Positions 1 to 8,544 of a stretch of DNA of 64,000 nucleotides are shown piece by piece. Both the position numbers and the translations under genes were made by a program. Positions within the stretch are counted from its first letter, which is position 1, and each line of letters starts with the position of its first letter. The notes under the pieces were generated by a model that saw nothing but the letters and a program-made list of their open reading frames with translations, was not told the DNA's origin and did not search any database. This stretch comes from CAVYTF01 sp963708205 (lineage in GTDB: Bacteria; Bacteroidota; Bacteroidia; Chitinophagales; Chitinophagaceae), in the NCBI GenBank assembly GCA_963708205.1, contig OY970196.1, forward strand, positions 1,302,001-1,366,000, given 5' to 3'.

Positions 1-568
1 CAACAATGCCATTATAAGAATTTTTCCCTTTGAGTGTTGCACTGACCTTGCTGTTGTGATTTAATAAACTCATAACAAGCGCATAATTATCACTTGTATA
101 AATGACGCGTCCTACAATTCCATCAGGACCTGTAACAGCCATGTCTTTTACAACACCCTGCTTTACGCCACGCTCTAAAGTGATATAATTATTTTCATCA
201 GTAATGTTGCTGCTTACCACTTTTGCAGGAAGCACATTGTATTTAATATAATGCACAGTGCTGTCAATTGTTATTGAATCGAGCTTTGCAATTTTTGTTG
301 TATCGGAAATTTTATACTGTGTAAATAATAATTTCTGCAGCCGCGCATTTTCTGCCGCAAGGGCATCGTTAGTGGCTTTCAGGCGAAAATAATATTCAAC
401 AGTATTGTATTGTTTATCTATTCTGCCAACAACTTCATTGGCTTTGTTTGCAAAAGCAGCCTGGTATGTTTGGTTATAATTTGCAAGCATTACCAAACAC
501 AAAACTTCAAGAATAATAAAAGTAAAAAAATTAAAAAAACGCTTTATGAAGAGAATGATGTTGCGCAT
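1..568 (-). CDS. mreC: Rod shape-determining protein MreC (C-terminus outside window)
   Basis: This minus-strand frame opens at an ATG at 566-568 and runs open to the window edge, giving the first 189 residues. It starts with a short cytoplasmic stretch and one membrane anchor (about residues 8-27, rich in F, I, L, V). A coiled-coil-like part follows (NDALAAENARLQKLL), and then the beta domain begins (ITLERGVKQGVVKDMAVTGP, GIVGRVIYTSDNYALVMSLL). This order is that of MreC, the periplasmic scaffold that links MreB filaments to cell-wall synthases in rod-shaped cells. It lies 95 bp downstream of mreB on the same strand, the usual mreBC order. The call rests on the anchor plus beta-domain pattern and the neighbour. 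The C-terminal end cannot be judged. Confidence 0.9.
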   Translation of the reverse strand, partial: MRNIILFIKRFFNFFTFIILEVLCLVMLANYNQTYQAAFANKANEVVGRIDKQYNTVEYYFRLKATNDALAAENARLQKLLFTQYKISDTTKIAKLDSITIDSTVHYIKYNVLPAKVVSSNITDENNYITLERGVKQGVVKDMAVTGPDGIVGRVIYTSDNYALVMSLLNHNSKVSATLKGKNSYNGIV

Positions 569-663
569 GAATGAAGCAAAGTGAAAAGTAAAAATTCAAA
601 AGTCAAAAATGATTTTTCAAATTGGATTAAATATTTATTTTGAATTTAATTATTTCTAACACT

Positions 664-1689
664 TTATCTCATGATGAAAGGGAAGCGCTGGTAATGTTTT
701 AATGCAATGCCGGTGCCGCGCACAACACTCTTTAAAGGATCGTCGGCAATATGCACAGGCAATTTTATTTTTTGGCTCAACCGCTTATCCAGTCCGCGTA
801 ACAGCGCGCCGCCGCCGGTTAAATATAAACCTCTTCTGTAAATATCGCCGGCTAATTCAGGTGGCGTTGTTTCAAGCGCTTTGAGAATCGCTTCTTCTAT
901 TTTAAAAATACTTTTATCCAATGCTTCTGCTACTTCCTGGTAGCTTACCATAATTTGTTTTGGAATACCTGTAACTAAATCGCGGCCATTTACAGGAATA
1001 TCTTCCGGTGGTGTTTCAAGATCTTTCATGGCAGCGCCAACTAAAATTTTTATTTGTTCAGCCGTTCTTTCACCGATCAATAAACTATGATAACGGCGAA
1101 GCGATTCCATAATATCAGAAGTAAATTCATCGCCTGCAATTCTTATACTTTGATCACACACAATTCCTGCAAGCGCAATAACAGTAATGCCTGTAGTGCC
1201 TCCACCAATATCAATGATCATGTTGCCAACAGGTTCTTCTACATCAATGCCGATACCTATTGCGGCTGCCATTGGTTCATGAATTAAATACACTTCTTTT
1301 GCGCCTGCCTGTTCTGCACTGTCGCGCACAGCACGTTTTTCTACTTCAGTAATACTTGACGGAATGCAAATCATCATTCTCCAGCTTGGCGGAAACAAAG
1401 GTTTTTTCGGGTAGATCATTTTTATCATTTCCCGGATCATCAATTCTGCTGCATTAAAATCTGCGATAACACCATCTTTTAAAGGACGCACTGTTCTTAT
1501 ACTTTCATGTGTTTTTTCATGCATCAGCAACGCGCGTTTGCCAACCGCTAAAACTTCTTTAGGATTATTTCTGTTTAATGCAACTATCGAAGGTTCGTTT
1601 ACAACAATTTCTTCATCATGTATAATAAGGGTATTAGCGGTGCCAAGATCCATCGCTATTTCCTGTGTAAAAAAATTAAAAATTCCCAT
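664..1689 (-). CDS. mreB: Rod shape-determining protein MreB (bacterial actin)
   Basis: This 341-residue protein has the full length of the MreB family. The actin-fold nucleotide motifs are visible: phosphate-1 DLGTANT near residue 14, phosphate-2 DIGGGTTGITVIALAG near residue 160, and the adenosine loop LTGGGALLRG near residue 290. MreB polymerises under the inner membrane and positions the elongasome that makes the lateral wall. The ATG lies at 1687-1689, and the N-terminal MGIFNFF segment resembles the membrane-binding amphipathic start seen in many MreB proteins. mreC follows on the same strand after a short gap, so the two are likely co-transcribed. No internal damage is seen. Confidence 0.97.
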   Translation of the reverse strand: MGIFNFFTQEIAMDLGTANTLIIHDEEIVVNEPSIVALNRNNPKEVLAVGKRALLMHEKTHESIRTVRPLKDGVIADFNAAELMIREMIKMIYPKKPLFPPSWRMMICIPSSITEVEKRAVRDSAEQAGAKEVYLIHEPMAAAIGIGIDVEEPVGNMIIDIGGGTTGITVIALAGIVCDQSIRIAGDEFTSDIMESLRRYHSLLIGERTAEQIKILVGAAMKDLETPPEDIPVNGRDLVTGIPKQIMVSYQEVAEALDKSIFKIEEAILKALETTPPELAGDIYRRGLYLTGGGALLRGLDKRLSQKIKLPVHIADDPLKSVVRGTGIALKHYQRFPFIMR

Positions 1690-1838
1690 TATATTTTTAG
1701 TTCCTTAATTGTGATTGAATGCGGCAAAGTTGTGCGAAATAATTTGAATTAACAAAGCTGAAAGAAAACCATTTTTATCTTTTAAAAGATTAACAAAACA
1801 AGTAAAAACAATTTTATTTTAAATTAATGCAAATAAAA

Positions 1839-3125
1839 TTATTCAAACTCATAACCAATGTCTCTTCTGTAATACATGCCATCAAAATGTATCTGTTCTA
1901 ATATTTTTTTTGAATGGTTTACTGCATCAGCAATATTCTTGCCAAAGCAAGATACTACCAAAACCCTTCCGCCATTTGTAAAAACGATGTCGTTGATTTG
2001 TTTAGTACCTGCATGAAATATAAAGCAATCATCACCTGAAAGTTTTTTATCAGTTGCTTTATAAATATGAATATTTTTTTTGTATTCATTTGGGTAACCG
2101 CCGCTAACTGCAACGATAGCAGCGCAAGCTCTCTCATCAATCTCTATCTCAATGCTTTCAAGAGTTTCATTATGTACTGCCAATAAAAGTTCGAGTAAAT
2201 CATTTTTTAATTTTGGTATCACTACTTCCGTTTCAGGATCGCCCATTCGGCAATTATATTCAATTAAATATGGCTCTTCTTTTACATTCATCAATCCAAA
2301 AAAAATAATTCCTTTATAAGAAATATTTTCTTTTATCAAACCATTTATTGTTGGTTCTATAATTTGTTCTTTTACTTTTTGCATAAAAATTTCGTTCACA
2401 AAAGGCACAGGACTTACGCAACCCATTCCGCCGGTGTTGGGACCAATATCTCCTTCGCCAATTCTTTTATAATCTTTTGCATGACCAATTATTTTATATT
2501 TTTTTCCATCGGTTAAAATAAAAACACTCGCTTCAATACCCTGCAAAAATTCTTCTACAACAACTTTGCTTGATGCTTGTCCGAACTGTTTATTTACCAG
2601 CATTTCCGTAAAACTTTTTATTGCTTCATCATGTGTTGGCGCAATAACAACGCCTTTGCCGGCAGCCAAACCATCTGCTTTTAAAACAATTGGCAACGAG
2701 TGATTAATTAAATAATTTTTGCCTTCTTCAAAATTTTCGATAGTGAATTCTTTGTAAGCTGCAGTAGGAATATTATTGCGTTGCATGAATTTTTTTGAGA
2801 ACGCTTTACTTCCCTCAAGCTGTGCGCCATCCGCACAGGGTCCTGTTACAATTATGTTTTTTAAAGATTTATCTTTTGTAAAAAAATCGCAAACACCATT
2901 TACCAAAGGATCTTCCGGACCAACAATAATCATATCAATATTGTTATCAATGCAGAATTTTTTTTGTGCTTCAAAATCATTTATATCCAAATCTATATTC
3001 GTTCCGCAATAAGCTGTGCCTGCATTTCCTGGTGAAATAAATAGTTGCGTACAATGTTTGCTTTGAGAAATCTTCCATGCAAGAGTGTGCTCGCGGCCAC
3101 CGCTACCAAGTAAAAGAATTTTCAT
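1839..3125 (-). CDS. purD: Phosphoribosylamine-glycine ligase
   Basis: At 428 residues this matches GAR synthetase, which joins 5-phosphoribosylamine and glycine with ATP in the second step of de novo purine synthesis. It opens with the PurD N-terminal signature MKILLLGSGGREHTLAWK. The ATP-grasp domain follows, with LKADGLAAGKGVVIA near residue 150, then GPNTGGMGCVSPVPF near residue 230, and the metal-binding EYNCRMGDPETEV near residue 290. The C-terminal domain has the usual AAIVAVSGGYP segment. The ATG is at 3123-3125. It is transcribed divergently from the POT transporter across a 129-bp gap. I saw no purine riboswitch-like structure in that gap. Confidence 0.97.
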   Translation of the reverse strand: MKILLLGSGGREHTLAWKISQSKHCTQLFISPGNAGTAYCGTNIDLDINDFEAQKKFCIDNNIDMIIVGPEDPLVNGVCDFFTKDKSLKNIIVTGPCADGAQLEGSKAFSKKFMQRNNIPTAAYKEFTIENFEEGKNYLINHSLPIVLKADGLAAGKGVVIAPTHDEAIKSFTEMLVNKQFGQASSKVVVEEFLQGIEASVFILTDGKKYKIIGHAKDYKRIGEGDIGPNTGGMGCVSPVPFVNEIFMQKVKEQIIEPTINGLIKENISYKGIIFFGLMNVKEEPYLIEYNCRMGDPETEVVIPKLKNDLLELLLAVHNETLESIEIEIDERACAAIVAVSGGYPNEYKKNIHIYKATDKKLSGDDCFIFHAGTKQINDIVFTNGGRVLVVSCFGKNIADAVNHSKKILEQIHFDGMYYRRDIGYEFE

Positions 3126-3254
3126 GCGGATAATGGTTTATTTGTTTTTCTTAATTGCACTAACAAAGTAAAGATGATTTGGCAAATTAAATTTGATATT
3201 TATAATTTATCTGTATTTTCATTTCAGTTTTGAGAAAAAAACAATCTGAACATT

Positions 3255-4931
3255 ATGAGTGATAACACTTCAGCTGCAAAGCATCCCCGCGGTTTGTATG
3301 TTTTATTTTTTACTGAAATGTGGGAACGCTTTGGCTATTATTTGATGATAGGAATTTATTTTCTCTATCTCACAGATACTGTTGGTCATGGCGGACGCGG
3401 AATGGATAATACTTCAGCAATCAGTATTGTTGGCACATATGTGGCGCTTGTTTATTTAACTCCTTTTCTGGGCGGATTAATTGCTGACAGGGTTTTGGGA
3501 TATACTAAATCAATTTTTTTAGGCGGTGTATTGCTGGCGCTTGGTTATTTTTTACTGGCACTTAACGGAAGCGATACAGTTATGTATCTCGGGCTTCTTT
3601 CTGCAATAGTTGGGAACGGTTTTTTTAAACCTAATATCAGTACTTTGTTAGGCAATATTTATAATCGTCCTGACCTAAAGCCAAAGAAAGATATTGCCTA
3701 TAGTATTTTTTACATGGGCATAAACATTGGCGCTTTCTTTTGCAATTTCGTAGCGGCTTATTTGCACAATAAATACCAGGATAATAATGGATGGGGCATT
3801 GCATTTTCAGCAGCAGGTTTTGGAATGCTGATCGGTGTAATATGGTTTGCTTTCGGGTTAAAGCATGTAAAATATGCTGATGTAATAAAACCCAAACAGG
3901 AAGGCGACATGCCGATTTCGCAGATCTTTTTAAAAGTATTTTTTCCGGCAATCATTGCAGGCGCCATTGGCTGGTTTATTCCCGGAAATATTTTAGGATC
4001 CGACTCAAATGATGCTTTCATGTTTGCCTGTATTCCTATCATCATTTTTTATTTCAGCCTGATGTATAAAGCAAAAGGGTTTGAAAGAAAACGAATCAGC
4101 ACTTTACTGATTTTATTTGGAGTATCTCTTATTTTCTGGAATATTTATAATCAAAACTCAACAGCATTAACTATTTGGGCGCAAACTTATACAGACCGCG
4201 AAGCGCCAAAAGCGATACAGCCCGCGTTGAAACCATTTGGATTTTTAGAATCAGTAAATACAAAACCAACAGAAGTTCCGGTGGTTGATAAGCAATTTCG
4301 CCCGCAATCTGATGCCAATGGAAAAGTAATTACAAAGCAAGGAACCGATCTATATTTTCAGAATTTGCAAAAAGAAAAATATCCGCCACAAGGTGAAGAT
4401 CTGAAATTGATATCAACAGAAATATATCAATCTGTCAATCCTTTTTGGATTATTGTGTTAACGCCAATTGTTGTGGCATTTTTTGCATGGCGACAAAGAA
4501 TTGGCAAAACACTTTCCACGCCAAGTAAGTTTGCATGGGGAACTTTAATTGCCGGATTATCGTCTGTTGTAATGGTTGGCGCATGCCTGATAACAAATAT
4601 TTATTTCAATAAAGTTTCAAGCTGGTGGCTGGTGAGCAGCTATGGAGTCTTTACGATAAGTGAATTATTTGTAAGCCCTGTTGGTTTATCGCTTGTTTCG
4701 AAAGTTGCGCCCAGAAGATTGACCGCATTGATGATGGGCGGATGGTTTATCACCGTATCATTAGGCGGAAAAATTTCCGGAATACTTGCGGGCTTTTGGG
4801 ATAAGTTTGATAATAAAGCTATATTTTTTGCAATAAGCGCTGTTGCTGCTATTATTGCTTTTTTCCTTTTACTGCCATTGACAAAAAAGCTAAATGTAGT
4901 TGTTGAAGAAGCTTCTGCTTCAGATGATTAA
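3255..4931 (+). CDS. POT family proton-dependent oligopeptide transporter
   Basis: This is a 558-residue polytopic inner-membrane protein of the POT/PTR branch of the major facilitator superfamily. The family signature TEMWERFGYYLM (ExxERFxYY) is at residues 16-27, and the FFKPNISTLLGN segment that follows the first four helices is typical too. POT carriers import di- and tripeptides with protons. A soluble stretch rich in K, P and Q (about residues 335-390) separates the two halves, as in many Bacteroidota members. The start ATG at 3255 fits the N-terminal signature. It is followed after 35 bp by an OPT transporter on the same strand, which suggests a peptide-uptake operon. The exact substrate cannot be read from the sequence. 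Confidence 0.93.
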   Translation: MSDNTSAAKHPRGLYVLFFTEMWERFGYYLMIGIYFLYLTDTVGHGGRGMDNTSAISIVGTYVALVYLTPFLGGLIADRVLGYTKSIFLGGVLLALGYFLLALNGSDTVMYLGLLSAIVGNGFFKPNISTLLGNIYNRPDLKPKKDIAYSIFYMGINIGAFFCNFVAAYLHNKYQDNNGWGIAFSAAGFGMLIGVIWFAFGLKHVKYADVIKPKQEGDMPISQIFLKVFFPAIIAGAIGWFIPGNILGSDSNDAFMFACIPIIIFYFSLMYKAKGFERKRISTLLILFGVSLIFWNIYNQNSTALTIWAQTYTDREAPKAIQPALKPFGFLESVNTKPTEVPVVDKQFRPQSDANGKVITKQGTDLYFQNLQKEKYPPQGEDLKLISTEIYQSVNPFWIIVLTPIVVAFFAWRQRIGKTLSTPSKFAWGTLIAGLSSVVMVGACLITNIYFNKVSSWWLVSSYGVFTISELFVSPVGLSLVSKVAPRRLTALMMGGWFITVSLGGKISGILAGFWDKFDNKAIFFAISAVAAIIAFFLLLPLTKKLNVVVEEASASDD

Positions 4932-4966
4932 TCCTAATCCCGCTTTGATCTTTCAACTTTCAACTT

Positions 4967-7072
4967 ATGCCTGAACCAAAATCTTTCAAGCCGTTTGTTT
5001 CGCCCGAAACGCACATGAAGGAATTTACCTGGAAAGCTGTCATCACAGGCTGCATCATGGGTTGTTTGTTTGGTGCTGCAAATGTTTATCTCGCTTTAAA
5101 AGCCGGGTTAACTGTTAGTGCTTCGATACCAATTGCGGTAATTGCCATAACGATTGCAAAAAGATTATTGAAGACAACCATTCTTGAAAATAATATTATC
5201 CAAACAACCGGCTCCGCTAGTGAAAGTATTGCAAGCGGTGTTGCCTTTACCTTGCCTGGTTTTTTATTTTTATCGATCGGTGCTAATGGGCAAAGTGTTG
5301 GTGCAGATTTTTTTAATTACATCACTATTCTTGTGCTGGCAATTTTTGGTGGCTTGCTTGGAACGCTAATGATGATACCGCTCCGTCGATCATTAATTGT
5401 GAAAGAGCATGGCGTGCTTCCTTATCCTGAAGGCACAGCTTGCGCAAGTGTTTTAAAGGCCGGCGAAAAAGGCGGCGATATTGCAAAGACTGCATTTTGG
5501 GGAGTTGGTGTTGCAATGGTTTATGCATTCCTTCAAAGAATATTTCATGTGATTGCTGAATTGCCCGCATATACAACAAGTCTTACAAATAAATATTTTC
5601 CTGCGGCAAAAATCAGCGGTGAAATAACGCCGGAATATTTAGGCGTTGGCTACATAATTGGTCCGCGCATATCAGGCGCACTCGTTGCCGGAGGTGTATT
5701 GAGCTGGCTTGTTTTAAATCCTTTGCTGGCAACATTAATTCATGATCAAACAATCATTGCTGCGCAGCTTGTAAAGCTTGGTTATTTGAAGAATGTGGCA
5801 ACTGCAGGAGGTCCTGGTGGATGGAATCCGGCAACGCATTTGTTTGATGATACTTCAGATGCCATCTATCGAGCATATATCAGGCAGATCGGCGCAGGTG
5901 CAGTGGCCGCCGGCGGTTTCATTACATTACTCAAAACAATTCCCACAATAATTTCATCATTCAAAGAAAGTATTGGTTCGATAAAAGACAGGAAAGCTGG
6001 CAATTCTGCATTGCGCACAGAAAAAGATTTGAGCATTAAAGTTGTTTTGTTTGGAAGCATTGCTTTGGTGTTGATGATGGCTTTTATCCCAATGATTCCG
6101 GGCGATTCAATTCTCAGTAAATTATTACTCGGCGTTTTAGTTGTTGTGTTCGGTGCATTCTTCGTTACAGTTTCTTCAAGAATTGTTGGAATAATCGGCG
6201 CAAGCAATAACCCGATCAGCGGAATGACCATAGCAACAATCATGGCGACGTGTCTTGTTTTTATAGGCATCGGATGGAGTGGAAAAACTTATGAACCCAT
6301 GGTGTTAGTTGTTGGTGGAATGATCTGCATTGCTGCCGCAAACGCAGGCGCAACTTCTCAGGATTTGAAGACCGGATATATCGTTGGCGCTACGCCGCGC
6401 AATCAACAGCTGGCATTATTTATCGGCGCGATTGTTTCATCAATTGTAATTGGTCTTACTATTAAAGTGCTTGATCACCCCACCCAGGATATGATAAAGC
6501 AGGGCTTTCATCATGCCATTGGCACTGATAAATTTCCCGGTCCGCAGGCAACATTGATGGCAACTTTAATAAAAGGAATTTTATCATTCAACCTCGATTG
6601 GCAATTTGTTTTTGTTGGTGTTGCACTTGCAGTTGTAATGGAATTGTGTGAAGTGAACTCGCTGAGCTTCGCTGTTGGCGCATATTTGCCGCTGAGCACA
6701 ACGCTTCCGATCTTTTGCGGTGGTGCGGTTCGCGGATTGGTTGATTGGAGAAAAAAGAGAAAAGGTGAAACTGTAATGGAAGATGATCTTGGCCGAGGAA
6801 ATTTATTTGCAACAGGACTTGTTGCAGGTGGTGCACTTGCAGGCGTTGCTGTCGCTTTATTAATTGCCGGAAGTGATAACATTGCGCAGAAATTAGCATT
6901 GATTGATTGTGAAAAGTATATTGAAAATGCGTTGTCTGCGGGCGTTTATCAAATTATTGGCGTTGCCGCATTTGCATGTCTTGCAATTATGTTATATAGA
7001 ATTGCGATGAAAAAGCAGAAAAACATTTTGCATGAAAGTGAAAGTCACATGGTGGATGTGCATGATCTATAA
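4967..7072 (+). CDS. OPT family oligopeptide transporter
   Basis: This 701-residue integral membrane protein has about 14-16 hydrophobic segments and the hallmarks of the OPT/YSL family. Near the N-terminus are ITGCIMGCLFGAANVYLALK and the conserved TGSASESIASGVAFTLPG, then VLPYPEGTACASVLKAGE. Later come SNNPISGMTIATIMAT and AGATSQDLKTGYIVGATPR. The family moves oligopeptides or metal chelates into the cell. It follows the POT gene by 35 bp and is probably in the same transcript. Its TAA stop directly abuts the stop codon of the convergent glycosyltransferase gene, leaving no intergenic base for a terminator. The substrate is unknown. Confidence 0.92.
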   Translation: MPEPKSFKPFVSPETHMKEFTWKAVITGCIMGCLFGAANVYLALKAGLTVSASIPIAVIAITIAKRLLKTTILENNIIQTTGSASESIASGVAFTLPGFLFLSIGANGQSVGADFFNYITILVLAIFGGLLGTLMMIPLRRSLIVKEHGVLPYPEGTACASVLKAGEKGGDIAKTAFWGVGVAMVYAFLQRIFHVIAELPAYTTSLTNKYFPAAKISGEITPEYLGVGYIIGPRISGALVAGGVLSWLVLNPLLATLIHDQTIIAAQLVKLGYLKNVATAGGPGGWNPATHLFDDTSDAIYRAYIRQIGAGAVAAGGFITLLKTIPTIISSFKESIGSIKDRKAGNSALRTEKDLSIKVVLFGSIALVLMMAFIPMIPGDSILSKLLLGVLVVVFGAFFVTVSSRIVGIIGASNNPISGMTIATIMATCLVFIGIGWSGKTYEPMVLVVGGMICIAAANAGATSQDLKTGYIVGATPRNQQLALFIGAIVSSIVIGLTIKVLDHPTQDMIKQGFHHAIGTDKFPGPQATLMATLIKGILSFNLDWQFVFVGVALAVVMELCEVNSLSFAVGAYLPLSTTLPIFCGGAVRGLVDWRKKRKGETVMEDDLGRGNLFATGLVAGGALAGVAVALLIAGSDNIAQKLALIDCEKYIENALSAGVYQIIGVAAFACLAIMLYRIAMKKQKNILHESESHMVDVHDL

Positions 7073-8221
7073 TTAATCTTCTATTATTTTCAAATATTTT
7101 TTCACAATAATTTTCCAATCGTGTTTTTGTGCCCATTGCAAAGCATTTGCTGAATAAGTTTCATAATTATTCATGATCTCTTTCAAGGCATTTGCAATTG
7201 CTTTATCATCTTTTGCATCAACTAAAATTCCTGTTTTATAATTATCAATGGCATCACTAATTCCTCCGGAAGCTGCGCCAATTGCTGGTTTACCTAAAGC
7301 ATTTGCTTCGAGAATGGCAATGCCAAAGCCTTCAAAATCTCCTTCCGAAGTATGATTGCTTAGCATGATTTTTATTTTTGAATGATATAAAAGCTGCAAC
7401 AATTCTTCTCTTGCTATCATGCCATGAAAAATTATTTTATCCTCAACATTCAATGACGTTGCAAGAACAGTTAATTGTTTTTGAATAACAGGTTTTCCTA
7501 TAATATGATATATAATATTCGGAAAAATTTTCAGCATTTCAGGCAAAGCACGGATCACATTTTGCTGGCCCTTTCTTTCTGAAACACTGCCGATCGTGAT
7601 AATGGATAATTCTTTTGAAGATGAATTATCGGCATGATCTTTTTCTTTAAAAGAAATAAATTCATCCATATCAATTCCGTTAGGAATAACTTTTATCACA
7701 ACATCTTTCAATAGCTTTTCAGGTAAAAAGTTTTTTGTGTAATTAGAAACTGCAACTATTTTATCAAACTTTTTTAAAGACGCATTCGTAAAATTCTTTG
7801 CGCGCTTATTTTTCAGATCAAGTTCGGAGCCATGTACAATGGCGATATATTTTTTTGCAGGAAAAGTTCTTTTCAAAACATTTCCTGTCCACAAAGAAAA
7901 TTTTCCTGAACAAATAATAATGTCATTTTTTTTTGCCTGGGTAATTGCTTTGAAAATTCTGGAGAAGTAAGTGAGCGCGGCAATTTTTTTTCTCTGGATT
8001 GAAATGAAATTGAAGCGAAGATTTTTTTTCAGATCATTCAAAACTTTTTCATCAACATTCAAAACATCAGCAACAACCGTCACTTTATAATTTTCTTTTG
8101 ATAAGTGCAGAGCAAGATTGAATGCATGATTGCCAATGCCACCAACATCAGGCGGAAATTCGGATGAAATAAGTAGAATTTTTTTTGATTTCAATGCCCA
8201 AAAATGGCTTTTTTCTTTCAA
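7073..8221 (-). CDS. Glycosyltransferase family 4 protein
   Basis: This is a GT-B fold glycosyltransferase of about 380 residues. The N-terminal half starts with KKILLISSEFPPDVGGIGNH, the usual acceptor-side opening of GT4 enzymes. The C-terminal half carries ITIGSVSERKGQQNVIRALP and the EX7E donor-sugar motif in EGFGIAILEANALGKPAIG. It probably adds a sugar to a cell-surface glycan; donor and acceptor are unknown. The frame has no ATG before the conserved domain. An in-frame TGA at 8222-8224 precedes a TTG at 8219-8221, and the only other early candidate is TTG at 8192-8194. A 21-bp tandem repeat begins 24 bp upstream, so the original 5' end may have been disturbed. The 3' end abuts the OPT gene. 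Confidence 0.87.
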   Translation of the reverse strand: MKEKSHFWALKSKKILLISSEFPPDVGGIGNHAFNLALHLSKENYKVTVVADVLNVDEKVLNDLKKNLRFNFISIQRKKIAALTYFSRIFKAITQAKKNDIIICSGKFSLWTGNVLKRTFPAKKYIAIVHGSELDLKNKRAKNFTNASLKKFDKIVAVSNYTKNFLPEKLLKDVVIKVIPNGIDMDEFISFKEKDHADNSSSKELSIITIGSVSERKGQQNVIRALPEMLKIFPNIIYHIIGKPVIQKQLTVLATSLNVEDKIIFHGMIAREELLQLLYHSKIKIMLSNHTSEGDFEGFGIAILEANALGKPAIGAASGGISDAIDNYKTGILVDAKDDKAIANALKEIMNNYETYSANALQWAQKHDWKIIVKKYLKIIED

Positions 8222-8245
8222 TCAATCCCAAAAATGCCTACAAGA

Positions 8246-8476
8246 GTGCGCACCGAACGAATTACAGTTCGCACCGAAGGAATTACAGTACGTACCGAAG
8301 AAATTACAGTGCGTACCGAAGAAATTACAGTGCGTACCGAAGAAATTACAGTGCGTACCGAAGAAATTACAGTGCGTACCGAAGAAATTACAGTGCGTAC
8401 CGAAGAAATTACAGTGCGTACCGAAGAAATTACAGTGCGCACCGAAGGAATTACAGTGCGTACCAAAGAAATTAAA
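8246..8476. repeat. Tandem repeat, 11 copies of a 21-bp unit
   Basis: Eleven head-to-tail units of 21 bp run without spacers. The consensus is GTGCGTACCGAAGAAATTAC plus A. Units 4 to 9 (8309-8434) are identical; units 1, 2, 3, 10 and 11 at the edges carry one to four changes, the pattern expected when the centre is homogenised by slippage or recombination. A broken twelfth unit may start at 8477. The period is a multiple of three, so several frames stay open through the array on both strands, but the predicted peptides look like a by-product. The array sits between the stop of the metallopeptidase gene and the start of the glycosyltransferase gene. At 21 bp the unit spans two helical turns, so its AAATT tracts face the same side of the DNA. 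Confidence 0.97.
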
Positions 8477-8544
8477 GTGTGCATTCCGGTTCAACAAAAA
8501 GCCACCATGCGCAAACATGATGGCTGCTATCTAATCGAAAAAAA

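Noticed and set aside
3126..3254. Purine riboswitch upstream of purD or the transporter
   Set aside because: No conserved stem-junction pattern or aptamer core is visible in the 129-bp gap.
8246..8476. CRISPR array
   Set aside because: The units are contiguous 21-mers with no spacers, and no cas gene is present.
8218..8484. 88-residue frame of heptapeptide repeats (VRTVISS) on the minus strand
   Set aside because: It is open because the 21-bp unit is a multiple of three and lacks stops in several frames; frames on the other strand are equally open. No promoter or relative supports it.
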